Shown piece after piece: positions 26,891 through 35,484 of a DNA stretch of 64,000 bases (positions within the stretch are counted from its first letter, which is position 1; the number at the start of each line of letters is the position of its first letter). The stretch covers positions 124,001 to 188,000 of the forward strand of contig NZ_PVNS01000005.1 of NCBI RefSeq assembly GCF_002993335.1, in the 5' to 3' direction. Made by a program: the position numbers and the translations under genes. Under the pieces are notes generated by a model that saw only the letters and a program-made list of their open reading frames with translations, was not told where the DNA came from and ran no database searches. The DNA comes from Alkalicoccus urumqiensis. GTDB taxonomy: Bacteria > Bacillota > Bacilli > Bacillales > Salisediminibacteriaceae.

Positions 26891-28156
26891 TTACGTTTCG
26901 AGCCACAGCCAGGAAACCATGCTGACTGTAACGATAAAATACATCATATTCAGCGGAAGACCGACCTTGACGTAATCGGCAAAACGGTAGCCTCCGGGCC
27001 GGTAAATAATAAAGTTTGTCTGGTAGCCGATCGGCGTTGAAAAGCTGGCGGATGCGGCGATGGCGACGGCAACGAAAAAGCCCATTGGATCCTGACCGAG
27101 CTGGACCGCTGCGGCATACGCGATCGGAAACATCATCACGGCAGCTGCGTTGTTTGTAATCAGCTCCGTAAAAAGTGCCGTCATGAGATACACGGCTGCA
27201 AGTGCACCGATAATCCCGAAAATACTCGAGCTGCTGATGAGGCCCCCTGCAAGCAGTGATGCGGCTCCCGACTGCTCCATCGCTGCGCCGATACCGATCG
27301 CACAGGCAATGAGCAGAAGGACGTCAAACTGGATAAAACGCGGCGCGCTCTTCCAGCCGATAAGACCGGTGACGAGAAGCACAAGCACCGCTCCTGCCGC
27401 TGCCTGAAGCATGGAAACAATCTGAAAGGCAGCAAGCAGAATCATTCCGGCCAGAACAAGAATGACGGCGATCGAACGGTACGAATACCAGTGCATCTCC
27501 ATATCTTTCGGTACGGTCTCTTTCGGCAGCGTCTTTTTCCAGACGCCGTGGTCCGGCATCAGCCGGTAGCCAATCGTAGACATGTATAACACACCGAGGA
27601 TCGTTGCCGGCAGCCCGACTGCCGCAAGCTGAAACATCGAAAATCCTGTCATGCCGCGGTCGAGCATAAATCCGTGCACAATGAGGTTCGTGGACGTGCC
27701 GATCAGCGTCAAGGTGCCGCCGAAAATGGCAGCGTAGGAAAGCGGCATAAGAAACTTGGAGGGCGAGATGTTCCGCTCCTCGCACCAGCGCCGGATGATC
27801 GGTGTGAATATCACGACGATCGGTGTATTGTTCATAAATGCAGACATTCCCGCCACCGGAAACATCATGCGGAGAATCGAACGCTTCGGTCCTTTTCCAC
27901 TGCCGAGCCCTCGGAGGACGAACTGATGAAGAAGCGGGCTTTTCTGCACGGCGCCTGCGACGATAAATAAGAGAGCGACCGTCCACATGCCTTCGTTCGT
28001 AAAACCGCGGGCAGCTTGTGCCGGTGTAATGATTCCGGAGAGAAGCAGAACCAGAAGGGCTGCTGCGACGATGTAATCCGGTCTCGCCACCTCTTTCATG
28101 AGACAGAACAGCATGACGAGAAGGAGAGCGAGTACAAAACCAATTTCAGCCGTCAT
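26891..28156 (-). CDS. SLC13/DASS-type anion permease, probable sulfate transporter (short form)
   Basis: Membrane protein of 421 residues and about 11-12 helices. SLC13-type motifs include FMNNTPIVVIFTPI and IGTSTNLIVHG in the first half and ELITNNAAAVMMFPIA and STPIGYQTNFII in the second, an inverted-repeat pair. Bacterial relatives of this group commonly carry two central TrkA-C domains and run to about 590 residues; none is present here. Its place between sat and cysC points to sulfate (or thiosulfate) uptake. Confidence 0.82.
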   Translation of the reverse strand: MTAEIGFVLALLLVMLFCLMKEVARPDYIVAAALLVLLLSGIITPAQAARGFTNEGMWTVALLFIVAGAVQKSPLLHQFVLRGLGSGKGPKRSILRMMFPVAGMSAFMNNTPIVVIFTPIIRRWCEERNISPSKFLMPLSYAAIFGGTLTLIGTSTNLIVHGFMLDRGMTGFSMFQLAAVGLPATILGVLYMSTIGYRLMPDHGVWKKTLPKETVPKDMEMHWYSYRSIAVILVLAGMILLAAFQIVSMLQAAAGAVLVLLVTGLIGWKSAPRFIQFDVLLLIACAIGIGAAMEQSGAASLLAGGLISSSSIFGIIGALAAVYLMTALFTELITNNAAAVMMFPIAYAAAVQLGQDPMGFFVAVAIAASASFSTPIGYQTNFIIYRPGGYRFADYVKVGLPLNMMYFIVTVSMVSWLWLET

Positions 28157-28178
28157 GACGCTCTGCCTCCCCTGTCAG

Positions 28179-29336
28179 TTACCGGACCGGCTCCTGGAGC
28201 CCCCGGATCAGTACTTCTGCCACTTCCGGACGGGAGAACTGCTTCGGCGGCTTTTCTCCATTGCGGAGCATTTCCCGTACTTTCGTGCCGCTTAAGTGCA
28301 CATGATACTGCTTGTCATGCGGGCATGTTTTCGCAGACGCCATGTTTTCACATTCGGTGCAGAAAAATGCGTGTTCAAATTTGAAAATTTGAATGCCGAG
28401 CTCTGCTTCGAACTGATCGATATACTCCTGGGCTTCGTATGTGCCGTAGTAATCGCCGACACCGGCGTGGTCACGTCCGACAATGAAGTGGGTGCAGCCG
28501 TAGTTTTTGCGGACAAGCGCGTGGAGAACGGCCTCCCTCGGTCCCGCATAGCGCATCGCTGCCGGGTAGATGACGAGCCTTGTCCGGTCTTTCGGATAAT
28601 AGTTTTCCAGAATGACTTCGTAGCTTTCCATCCGTACGTCCGCCGACACATCATCTGATTTCGTTTCACCGACGAGCGGATTTAACAGCAGTCCGTCCAC
28701 CGCTTCCAGCGCACACTTTTGAATGTATTCGTGGGCCCGGTGCACCGGATTTCTCGTCTGGAAGCCGACGATCGTTTTCCAGCCGAGGGAATTAAACATG
28801 TTCCGCGTTTCCGCCGGATCCATATAATAATCTTCAAACCGGCTGTGGTCCGGACGGTTGAGCAGCGTAATCTCCCCGCCGGCATACCAGCTGGAGCGCT
28901 CGTACAGCTTCGCTACACCGGCATGCTCAGCTTCTGTCGTTCCGTACACTTCCGCTGCTTCCTTTTCCTGATCGACTTCGTAGACTTCCTCTACATCAAT
29001 CGTGCCGAAGATCGTGCCGTCTTCTGCAGCAAGTGCCGCTTTCGTTCCCGGTGTGACCGCTTCCCGCTCTTCCTCTGTAAGGCTCAGCGTGATCGGGATA
29101 CTCCATATCGTCCCGTCGGCGAGACGCGCTTTTTCCACGACGCTGATATAATCCTTCTCCTTTAGAAACCCGGTCAGCGGACTGAATCCACCGATGCCGA
29201 TTAATTCCAGATCCGACAGCGCCCAGGCTGACAGCTGAATCGATGGCAGTCCGACTGCCTCCTTGAGGGCATTCTCTCTCGCTTCTCCTGTTAATTCCCG
29301 GTTGATCAATGTGCCTCCATGGGCGTGATTCGTCAT
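28179..29336 (-). CDS. sat: Sulfate adenylyltransferase (ATP sulfurylase)
   Basis: Activates sulfate to APS with ATP. 385 residues, the normal bacterial monofunctional length. Visible motifs: [14 protein letters not shown] (HxxH nucleotide site) and [14 protein letters not shown], plus a C-terminal [12 protein letters not shown] segment. ATG 29336 follows GGAGGG. First gene of the operon that continues permease-cysC-cysH-sumT-sirB-cysJ-cysI. The 5' region (29337-29614) is AT-rich and holds no riboswitch that I can recognise. Confidence 0.97.
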   Translation of the reverse strand: MTNHAHGGTLINRELTGEARENALKEAVGLPSIQLSAWALSDLELIGIGGFSPLTGFLKEKDYISVVEKARLADGTIWSIPITLSLTEEEREAVTPGTKAALAAEDGTIFGTIDVEEVYEVDQEKEAAEVYGTTEAEHAGVAKLYERSSWYAGGEITLLNRPDHSRFEDYYMDPAETRNMFNSLGWKTIVGFQTRNPVHRAHEYIQKCALEAVDGLLLNPLVGETKSDDVSADVRMESYEVILENYYPKDRTRLVIYPAAMRYAGPREAVLHALVRKNYGCTHFIVGRDHAGVGDYYGTYEAQEYIDQFEAELGIQIFKFEHAFFCTECENMASAKTCPHDKQYHVHLSGTKVREMLRNGEKPPKQFSRPEVAEVLIRGLQEPVR

Positions 29337-29614
29337 GTGGAACCCTCCATTTTTTGATTAAATTGCCTTAACTTATAATTCAACCCTATTTACTCAGGAT
29401 TAACACCAAAAAAATAAGATGCGGCTTCGAATATTCTGACTAGTTGGTTCAATGTAGTTAAGCATAGTATATTTCCGCCTTTCCCGCAACCTTTTCCAGA
29501 CATCTTTTTACGTGATGACGCTTACAAATAAGCGGTGTAAGGAAGATTACTTTTAACAGTCTTCATAACGGGTATACCTCCCAGTGTACGCATTATATAC
29601 AGGAGGCAGATACA
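29337..29614. other. AT-rich divergent control region between sat and the osmC-like gene
   Basis: No gene. It must hold the promoters of the sulfate operon (minus) and the OsmC-like gene (plus). I see no S-box, T-box or clear sigma-A pair for sat. GGTATACC, a short palindrome, lies at 29571-29578 before the OsmC-like gene. Confidence 0.5.
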
Positions 29615-30055
29615 ATGAGTCAATCCATGAAATTTCACGTAACCGCACAGACAGAAGGCATGAAGGCAGATATTCAATCAAAAGACCACAAGCTGGTGAT
29701 CGATGAGCCGCAGAACATGGGTGGTACAGACGAAGGGGCAGATCCCCTTTCCACTCTTCTCGGCGCACTTGCCGGCTGTGAGAATGTCGTCGCCAACATG
29801 GCAGCAAAGGAAATGGAATTTGACCTGCAGAAAATTGAATTCGAAGTAGACGGCGAACTCGATCCGCGCGGCCTGATGGGTACGGCTGATGTACGTCCCT
29901 ACTTTAATACCGTAAGTGTCCGCGCGGTCGTCCACACATCGGAAAGCGATGAGCGGATTCAGGAATTGAAGGAAAAAACCGACGCCCGCTGCCCGGTATT
30001 TACGTCACTGAAAGTAGCCGGCGTAGATATGAACGCAGAATGGACGAAAGCGTAG
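29615..30055 (+). CDS. OsmC/Ohr family protein
   Basis: 146-residue soluble protein of the OsmC fold. Two conserved cysteines are present, in LAGCENVVANM (about 53) and ARCPVFTSL (about 125), as in peroxidatic/resolving Cys of the family. Members detoxify organic hydroperoxides or persulfides; this one is closer to the YhfA-like branch than to Ohr by motif layout, which is a judgement by eye. ATG 29615 follows AGGAGGCAG. Its location beside the sulfate operon may be relevant. Confidence 0.85.
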   Translation: MSQSMKFHVTAQTEGMKADIQSKDHKLVIDEPQNMGGTDEGADPLSTLLGALAGCENVVANMAAKEMEFDLQKIEFEVDGELDPRGLMGTADVRPYFNTVSVRAVVHTSESDERIQELKEKTDARCPVFTSLKVAGVDMNAEWTKA

Positions 30056-30109
30056 CTTCCGGCTGAAGCCGTGAACCCCCCCGGCGTTTAACGGCCGGTG
30101 CCATAAAGT

Positions 30110-30144
30110 AAGCTCCCTGTTATCATCAGCAGGGAGCTTTTTCG
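30110..30144 (+). terminator. Terminator after the osmC-like gene
   Basis: AAGCTCCCTG ... CAGGGAGCTT with ATCATC loop region followed by TTT. Confidence 0.88.
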
Positions 30145-30298
30145 TGTTCCAGCGGAAATCAGTCAGCCATACATGGACTCTCTTTGTGAAACTGGAATGA
30201 TTCTGTCTCCTGGAATTTGTGCGTTTTTAAACAAGCGGAAAGGGTATATACAAAGTAAGTACAAATATTATACAAAAACGATACAAGAGGTGACAGAT

Positions 30299-30724
30299 AT
30301 GGCTTATATTATTCCCGATCCGCTCCACCCCGCGGTCGTCCACATACCAATCGCTCTCTGGATCATGGGCTCTCTCTTTTTGATTCTCTCGCTCTGGCGT
30401 CCGGCTTTTTTCGATAAAGCCGCTCTCTGGATGACGAGTATCGGTACAGCAGGCGGTGTATTTTCCTACTTCACCGGCGCGGATGCTGTCGGTGTGGCGC
30501 TTCAGATCTACGGCGATTCCGTCGGCCGATTTCTCGGCCTGCACCAGTCGTTTGCACTGTATACGCTGCTGACGTATATAGCGATTCTCGTACTTCAGGT
30601 CGTTATGCTGTTCAAACCTAACAAAGTACTGCGCTACGTCCTTGTCGGACTTGCTGTCGCAGGAGCTGTCCTCGTCTTTTTAACCGGTCATTACGCCGGA
30701 CGGCTCATGTACGACAACTTCTAA
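30299..30724 (+). CDS. DUF2231 family membrane protein
   Basis: 141 residues with four predicted helices (about 13-33, 42-62, 82-106, 112-135). The N-terminus IIPDPLHPAVVHIPIALWIM is the DUF2231 signature, with conserved histidines that could bind haem or metal; function is not established. ATG 30299 follows AAGAGGTG; the frame is open to 30173 but without support. Ends before two small hairpins and the first nine-box array. Confidence 0.82.
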   Translation: MAYIIPDPLHPAVVHIPIALWIMGSLFLILSLWRPAFFDKAALWMTSIGTAGGVFSYFTGADAVGVALQIYGDSVGRFLGLHQSFALYTLLTYIAILVLQVVMLFKPNKVLRYVLVGLAVAGAVLVFLTGHYAGRLMYDNF

Positions 30725-30768
30725 ACCAAATGGTACTTTCTGCAGGCAGAACTGCCTTTTGTCTATAA

Positions 30769-30812
30769 TAGCTGCGTCTGGTCCAGGAAAGAGACCGGCC
30801 GCAGCTTTTTTG
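30769..30812 (+). terminator. Terminator after the DUF2231 gene
   Basis: AGCTGCG-TCTGGTC pairs with GACCGGCCGCAGCT, followed by TTTTT. A smaller GGCAG-AA-CTGCC hairpin with TTTT precedes it at 30744-30762. Confidence 0.8.
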
Positions 30813-30835
30813 GTGCGGTCCTGCTCCGGCAGATG

Positions 30836-30854
30836 GCGGGCGGGGTCGACCCGC
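30836..30854 (+). repeat. Hairpin leading the type I array, copy 1
   Basis: GCGGG and CCCGC around a nine-base loop, 18 bases before box 1. The flank from 30822 (CTCCGGCAGATGGCGGG) to the first box is shared with copy 4 on the other strand (59182-59245), where the stem is longer. Confidence 0.65.
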
Positions 30855-30872
30855 GGTGATTGACGGGTTTCG

Positions 30873-31045
30873 TGGCGGTCTCCGCTCTTCGTATGGCGGT
30901 GTTCCCGCTTATCGCTGCGGTCTCCGCTTCTGGTGTGGCGGTGTTCCGGCACCGCGTGGCGATCTGCTTCCCGCGTGGCGGTGTTCTCTGCCCGCATGGC
31001 GGTCTTTCCCTCCGGCGTGGCGGTCCTGGCAGCAGCTGTGGCGAT
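30873..31045 (+). repeat. Nine-box array, type I (TGGCGGT), copy 1
   Basis: TGGCGGT, CTGCGGT or TGGCGAT starts at 30873, 30894, 30915, 30936, 30957, 30976, 30997, 31018 and 31039: steps 21,21,21,21,19,21,21,21. Sits between the DUF2231 terminator and the xylB terminator. The long plus-strand frame across it is broken in phase by the 19-base step and has no ribosome binding site. Confidence 0.9.
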
Positions 31046-31074
31046 GTTCCCGCAGCGCCCGCGCTGCAGACAGC

Positions 31075-31120
31075 AAAAAGCTTTCGATGCTCCACAACGG
31101 AACACCGAAAGCTTTTTCTG
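31075..31120. terminator. Bidirectional terminator at the end of xylB
   Basis: AAAAAGCTTTCG pairs exactly with CGAAAGCTTTTT across about 20 bases. Confidence 0.85.
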
Positions 31121-31131
31121 CTTTTCACCGA

Positions 31132-32622
31132 TCAGCCGCGGTACGCTTTCAGCTCCCGGCTCAGTTCGCTCGTGACGCCGTACACTTTCTGGTACAGCGG
31201 GAACAGCGATTCATACACCGAGGCATCAGCGGACGGCTGGATTTCTTCTGCTTCCTTGACGAAAACAGCAGCTGCTTCTTCTGCGGTGGCAAACCAGCCG
31301 GCGCCGAGTGCGGCGAGCATCGCTGCACCGAGGCCCGGCCCCTGCTCGACTTCCAGACGGACGACCGGCGCCCGGTAAATATCCGCCTGCAGCTGCAGCC
31401 AGAGCCTGCTTTTCGCTCCGCCGCCGGTGGCGATGACACGGTCGATGGTTTTTCCAGCGCGTCGGAAGGACGCGACACTTTCGTTCAGGGAGAACGTAAT
31501 TCCTTCCAATACCGCGCGGGCCATGTCCCCGATCGTATGGGAGGCATGCAGTCCGATAAACGAAGCCCGGATATCGGCATCCGGATGCGGCGTACGCTCT
31601 CCCGAAATATACGGCGTAAACAACAGTCCGCGTGCTCCGGCCGGAGACTGGGCGGCCAGTTCGATCAATTCGTCGAAGCTTTTTTCCGGTGCACACGTCT
31701 CCCGGAACCAGGTCAGGCTGTGCCCGGCAGCAAGCGTTACCCCCATTGTATAGTAGGCTCCGGGCGCACCGTGGTTGAAGTAGTGTATCGGCGGCTCGAC
31801 CTGTGTCGCAGCATCCTTTTCATAAGCGAGTACCACGCCGGATGTGCCTGTGCTGCTGAGAACCGTTCCTTCCTGAAGCACACCGGTTCCGAGCGCGCCG
31901 CATGCATTATCTGCTCCGCCGGCAGATACCGGTACGGCCGAAAGGCCGGTTTCCGATTGGATGTCTTCTGTTAACACTCCCACCTGCTCGTGGGAGGCTG
32001 TAAGCGGTGGACAGAGTGTAAACGGAATACCGGTTTTTTCGCAGATCGTCCGGCTCCATTCCTGTTCCGCCACATCCAGCAGCAGCGTGCCGGCAGCGTC
32101 GGAATATTCCATACCGAGCTCTCCGGTCAGCTTCAGGCGCACATAGTCTTTCGGCAGAACGAAGGCGTCCGCCTGAGAGAAAACGTCCGGTTCATGCTCC
32201 TTGACCCACAGCAGCTTCGGCAGCGTAAACCCTTCGAGCGCCGGGTTTTTCGTGATTTCGTGCAGCTCCTTCTTCCCTACTTTGGATTCGATTTCCCGGC
32301 ACTGGGCTGTCGTCCGGGTATCGTTCCAGAGGATCGCACGCCGGAGCGGCTTCTGCTCTTCATCGAGAAGCACCAGTCCGTGCATCTGCCCGGAGAAACT
32401 GAGCCCATCCACGGCGTCGTTATCCTGAAGCGTTTCTTTCACTTCGTGCAGTGCTTCGGTCACCGCGCGGACCCAGTCGTCGGGATCCTGTTCGCTCCAT
32501 CCCGGCTGGTCGTGGTAAAGCGGATACTCCCGCGATGCCTCCGCCGTCGTTTTCCCTTCCTGATTCACGAGCAGCACCTTCACTGCACTCGTGCCGAGAT
32601 CCACTCCAATTACATAGCGCAT
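31132..32622 (-). CDS. xylB: Xylulokinase
   Basis: Phosphorylates D-xylulose to xylulose 5-phosphate, delivering xylose carbon to the pentose phosphate pathway. FGGY-family kinase of 496 residues: IGVDLGTSAVKVLLV at the N-terminus, LSFSGQMHGLVLLD and RRAILWNDTRT typical of XylB, and the ATP-binding VIATGGGAKSRLWLQL near residue 400. ATG 32622 follows AGGAGG. Downstream of xylA with a stem-loop between them. Confidence 0.96.
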   Translation of the reverse strand: MRYVIGVDLGTSAVKVLLVNQEGKTTAEASREYPLYHDQPGWSEQDPDDWVRAVTEALHEVKETLQDNDAVDGLSFSGQMHGLVLLDEEQKPLRRAILWNDTRTTAQCREIESKVGKKELHEITKNPALEGFTLPKLLWVKEHEPDVFSQADAFVLPKDYVRLKLTGELGMEYSDAAGTLLLDVAEQEWSRTICEKTGIPFTLCPPLTASHEQVGVLTEDIQSETGLSAVPVSAGGADNACGALGTGVLQEGTVLSSTGTSGVVLAYEKDAATQVEPPIHYFNHGAPGAYYTMGVTLAAGHSLTWFRETCAPEKSFDELIELAAQSPAGARGLLFTPYISGERTPHPDADIRASFIGLHASHTIGDMARAVLEGITFSLNESVASFRRAGKTIDRVIATGGGAKSRLWLQLQADIYRAPVVRLEVEQGPGLGAAMLAALGAGWFATAEEAAAVFVKEAEEIQPSADASVYESLFPLYQKVYGVTSELSRELKAYRG

Positions 32623-32668
32623 GTTACATGCCTCCTGACTGATTTCCGTTTATTCAACCTGATGAAAA

Positions 32669-32699
32669 GAAGACGCAGAAAATAGTCATCTGCGCCTTC
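32669..32699 (-). terminator. Stem-loop between xylA and xylB
   Basis: Minus strand GAAGGCGCAGA pairs with TCTGCGTCTTC followed by TTTC. The T-run is short, so it may be a partial terminator or RNA-stabilising element rather than a full stop. Confidence 0.6.
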
Positions 32700-32712
32700 A
32701 GTTTCTTCCTTA

Positions 32713-34050
32713 TTACAGCTCGTTGACGCGGAGCAGGTACTGGTTGATGCGTGCTTTGATCCGCTCGAGTTCCCCCGAAGCATGATCGATGCTGTCCATC
32801 GAGAGCGCGTGCTTTTCCAGCTCGGCAAAGGAAGTTGTGCCTTCCTTGATTTTTGCGCCGATGCCGCTGTCGAACGTTTTGTACCGCTCTGCCACAATAT
32901 CTTCGAAGAAGTTGTCTTCAATCATTTTGTTTGCGACTTTCAGACCGATTGCGAAGCTGTCCATGCCGGCAATGTGGGCGTGGAAGAGATCTTCCGGCTT
33001 AAACGAGCCGCGGCGGATCTTCGCGTCGAAGTTCAGTCCTCCGCGTCCCAGACCGTCGTTTTTCAGAATCTCATACATCGCAAGGGTTGTGGAATAAAGG
33101 TCCGTCGGGAATTCATCCGTATCCCATCCGAGAAGCGTATCACCCTGGTTTGCGTCGACCGAACCGAGCATTCCGCTCGTACGCGCTGTGCGCAGCTCAT
33201 GCTCGAACGTGTGGCCGGCAAGCGTTGCGTGGTTTGCTTCAATATTGAATTTGAAGTGGTCCTGCAGACCGTACTGATACAGGAACGACGTGGACGTTGC
33301 TACGTCGAAGTCATACTGATGCGTCGTCGGCTCCTTCGGCTTCGGCTCGATCAGGAACTGCGGGTCAAAGTTGATTTCCTTCGCGTAGTCAATCGCCATG
33401 TGATAAAACTTCGCCAGGTTATCAAATTCGAGCTTCATGTCGGTGTTCAGAAGCGTTTCGTATCCTTCACGGCCGCCCCAGAAAACATAGTTCTCTGCGC
33501 CGAGCTCTTTACCGACTTCGAGTCCTTTTTTCACTTTCGCTGCTGCATGCGCATACACATCTGCGTTGGAGGACGTCGCAGCTCCGGAAACGAAGCGCGG
33601 GTGCGTGAACATGTTCGCTGTGTTCCAGAGAAGCTTCGTGTTAGACGTTTTCATGTATTCCTTGATCATGCTGACGATCGTATCAAGATTCTGGTTCGTT
33701 TCGCGGAGACTGCTTCCCTCCGGCGCAATATCAATATCGTGGAAGCAGAAAAACGGCGCCTGGACTTTCTCAATAAATTCAAACGCTGCTTCTACTCGCG
33801 CTTTCGCAAGATCCATGCCGCTCAGGTGATCCCATGGGCGCTCTGCGGTGCCGGCACCGAACGGATCGGCTGCATCCTGCGTCAGTGTATGCCAGTACGC
33901 GACGGAAAAGCGGAGCTGCTCTTCCATTGTCTTCCCGCCGACTTTTTCTTCCGGGTTGTAATATTTAAATGCATATGAATTCGTCGATGCTGCACCTTCA
34001 TAGGCGATTTGTGGTACCTGCTTGAAATATGCGGATTGTGTTTTTGTCAT
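32713..34050 (-). CDS. xylA: Xylose isomerase
   Basis: Interconverts D-xylose and D-xylulose. About 445 residues, class II xylose isomerase length. Motifs: [12 protein letters not shown] (catalytic His), [30 protein letters not shown] (metal ligands) and [18 protein letters not shown]. Start at ATG 34050 or the adjacent ATG 34053; GGAGG is eight and five bases away respectively, so 34050 is preferred. Promoter, operator and cre sites lie upstream. Confidence 0.97.
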   Translation of the reverse strand: MTKTQSAYFKQVPQIAYEGAASTNSYAFKYYNPEEKVGGKTMEEQLRFSVAYWHTLTQDAADPFGAGTAERPWDHLSGMDLAKARVEAAFEFIEKVQAPFFCFHDIDIAPEGSSLRETNQNLDTIVSMIKEYMKTSNTKLLWNTANMFTHPRFVSGAATSSNADVYAHAAAKVKKGLEVGKELGAENYVFWGGREGYETLLNTDMKLEFDNLAKFYHMAIDYAKEINFDPQFLIEPKPKEPTTHQYDFDVATSTSFLYQYGLQDHFKFNIEANHATLAGHTFEHELRTARTSGMLGSVDANQGDTLLGWDTDEFPTDLYSTTLAMYEILKNDGLGRGGLNFDAKIRRGSFKPEDLFHAHIAGMDSFAIGLKVANKMIEDNFFEDIVAERYKTFDSGIGAKIKEGTTSFAELEKHALSMDSIDHASGELERIKARINQYLLRVNEL

Positions 34051-34091
34051 CATGGATCCCTCCGTTAAGTAGTGTCGAGCTCGATAGGTTG

Positions 34092-34120
34092 ATTGTAACA
34101 GCGCTTACTTAGTTTGTCCA
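34092..34120 (-). promoter_or_regulatory. Sigma-A promoter of xylAB
   Basis: Minus strand TGGACA (-35), 17 bases, TACAAT (-10). The -35 lies inside the XylR operator and a cre site occupies the spacer and -10. Confidence 0.75.
34094..34109. promoter_or_regulatory. cre site in the xylA promoter
   Basis: TGTAACAGCGCTTACT on the plus strand resembles the CcpA consensus TGWAANCGNTNWCA with its central GCGCTT. It overlaps the -10 of xylA, implying carbon catabolite repression. Confidence 0.6.
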
Positions 34121-34133
34121 TTGAATTAACTAA
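34109..34133. promoter_or_regulatory. XylR operator
   Basis: Half-sites TTAGTTTGT and ATTAACTAA with seven bases between, the same 25-base layout and left half-site as the Bacillus xyl operator. It overlaps the xylA -35, so bound XylR would block transcription. Confidence 0.8.
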
Positions 34134-34161
34134 AAAGATTATGCTAAAATTTTTATATTGC

Positions 34162-34174
34162 GTGAGCGCTTACA
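34162..34174. promoter_or_regulatory. Second cre-like palindrome in the xylA-xylR intergenic region
   Basis: GTGAGCGCTTACA is a near-perfect palindrome with the CcpA core, about 140 bases before xylR. Confidence 0.45.
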
Positions 34175-34315
34175 AAAACGGCGTTCTGACGCGGATCTGC
34201 TCTTCTTTTCTATTTATCCGCGAGTGTTTCTTCTATTCCTATGGTAGTCAGAAAGACGGTGACGCGCTATGATAGACAAAGCAGATATCATTAAACTATG
34301 TAAGGAGCTGCACGC

Positions 34316-35482
34316 ATGGCCAACTACCAGCAGGAAGTGAAACGAACGAATAAATCCATTATTTTAAAAACGATCCGGGAGCAGGAGCCGATTTCCCGCG
34401 CAACGCTCGCCCAGATTCTTCATTTAACGAAAGCGACGGTTTCCTCTCTCGTGGAGGAACTCATTCAGGAGCAGTACTGCTGCCAGACCGGTCCCGGCCG
34501 TTCGAGCGGCGGCAGACGCCCGCTCATGCTGCAGTTCAATGAGCAGGCTGGCTACACGATCAGCTGCGATATCGGTGTGAACTATATCTTAACGGTCATG
34601 ACCGACCTCGGCGGCGGCATTCTTCATGAGGAGATGAAGCCGTTCGATACGAACGATTTCACCCGGACCGTCATGGAAATCCGCAGCATGATCGATACAT
34701 GCATGAAGCAGATGAAAGAAAGTCCATTCGGCCTGACCGGGCTTGCTTTTGGGGTGCCGGGGCTTGTGAGCCGGGAAGGCGAGATTCTGACGACGCCGAA
34801 CCTCGACTGGACGCAGTCGAATATTAAAGCCATTTTCGAAGACCAGTTCCAGGTGCCCGTTCTTGTGGAAAACGAAGCCAACGCCGGAGCTTACGGCGAA
34901 AAAATCTTCGGCGCTGCGCAGTATAAGGAGGAATTCCTCTATATCAGTGCCGGCATCGGCATCGGCGCCGGTGCGGTCATTAATGGTTCCCTGCTCCGCG
35001 GCACGTCGGGCTTTTTCGGGGAAGTCGGACACACGACGATCATCGACAATGGTCTGCCGTGCCGCTGCGGCAGCCATGGCTGCTGGGAAATGTACGCGTC
35101 GGAAATGGCGCTCCGCGCAGGGGCCCAGATGGATAAAGATACGGATATGGATACCCTTCTTTCACGCGCTGCGGAATCGAATGACGTGGAAAAAGCGCTG
35201 CATGACGTCGGCTACTACCTCGGCGTCGGCCTCGTGAACCTGATTCACACATTCAATCCGCAGAAAATTATTATCGGCAGCCGCCTGGCCAGAGTGCGTC
35301 AGTACCTGGAAGAACCGATGCAGCAGGTCGTAAACGAACGGACGATGCCGCAGCTTGCAGAAGGCTGCGAGATTACGTTCAGCATGAACGACCAGTATGC
35401 AACGGTGCTCGGTCTGACTGCTTTTACCATTGAGTCCTTTCTCGACAAACAGTTCGAATCCGCCCTGTCGACGAGCGGATAA
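34316..35482 (+). CDS. xylR: XylR, ROK-family xylose repressor
   Basis: 388 residues: N-terminal winged helix (about 10-70, ISRATLAQILHLTKATVSSL) followed by a ROK sugar-binding domain with the zinc motif CRCGSHGCWE (about 255) and IGAGAVINGSLLRG. ROK repressors of this layout release DNA on binding xylose. It is divergent from xylAB with the operator between. Its stop is only two bases before the sensor kinase gene, so xylR and the two-component genes form one operon. Confidence 0.93.
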   Translation: MANYQQEVKRTNKSIILKTIREQEPISRATLAQILHLTKATVSSLVEELIQEQYCCQTGPGRSSGGRRPLMLQFNEQAGYTISCDIGVNYILTVMTDLGGGILHEEMKPFDTNDFTRTVMEIRSMIDTCMKQMKESPFGLTGLAFGVPGLVSREGEILTTPNLDWTQSNIKAIFEDQFQVPVLVENEANAGAYGEKIFGAAQYKEEFLYISAGIGIGAGAVINGSLLRGTSGFFGEVGHTTIIDNGLPCRCGSHGCWEMYASEMALRAGAQMDKDTDMDTLLSRAAESNDVEKALHDVGYYLGVGLVNLIHTFNPQKIIIGSRLARVRQYLEEPMQQVVNERTMPQLAEGCEITFSMNDQYATVLGLTAFTIESFLDKQFESALSTSG

Positions 35483-35484
35483 CG

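Noticed and set aside
29337-29614. S-box (SAM) riboswitch or T-box upstream of sat
   Set aside because: Neither the conserved S-box cores nor a T-box motif can be seen; the region is too AT-rich and unstructured.
30856-31974. 372-residue plus-strand open frame crossing type I array copy 1 and the xylB region
   Set aside because: It lies antisense to xylB for most of its length, has no ribosome binding site, and the 19-base step shows the array is not built in codons.
32782-33978. 398-residue plus-strand frame opposite xylA
   Set aside because: Antisense shadow of a clearly conserved xylose isomerase.
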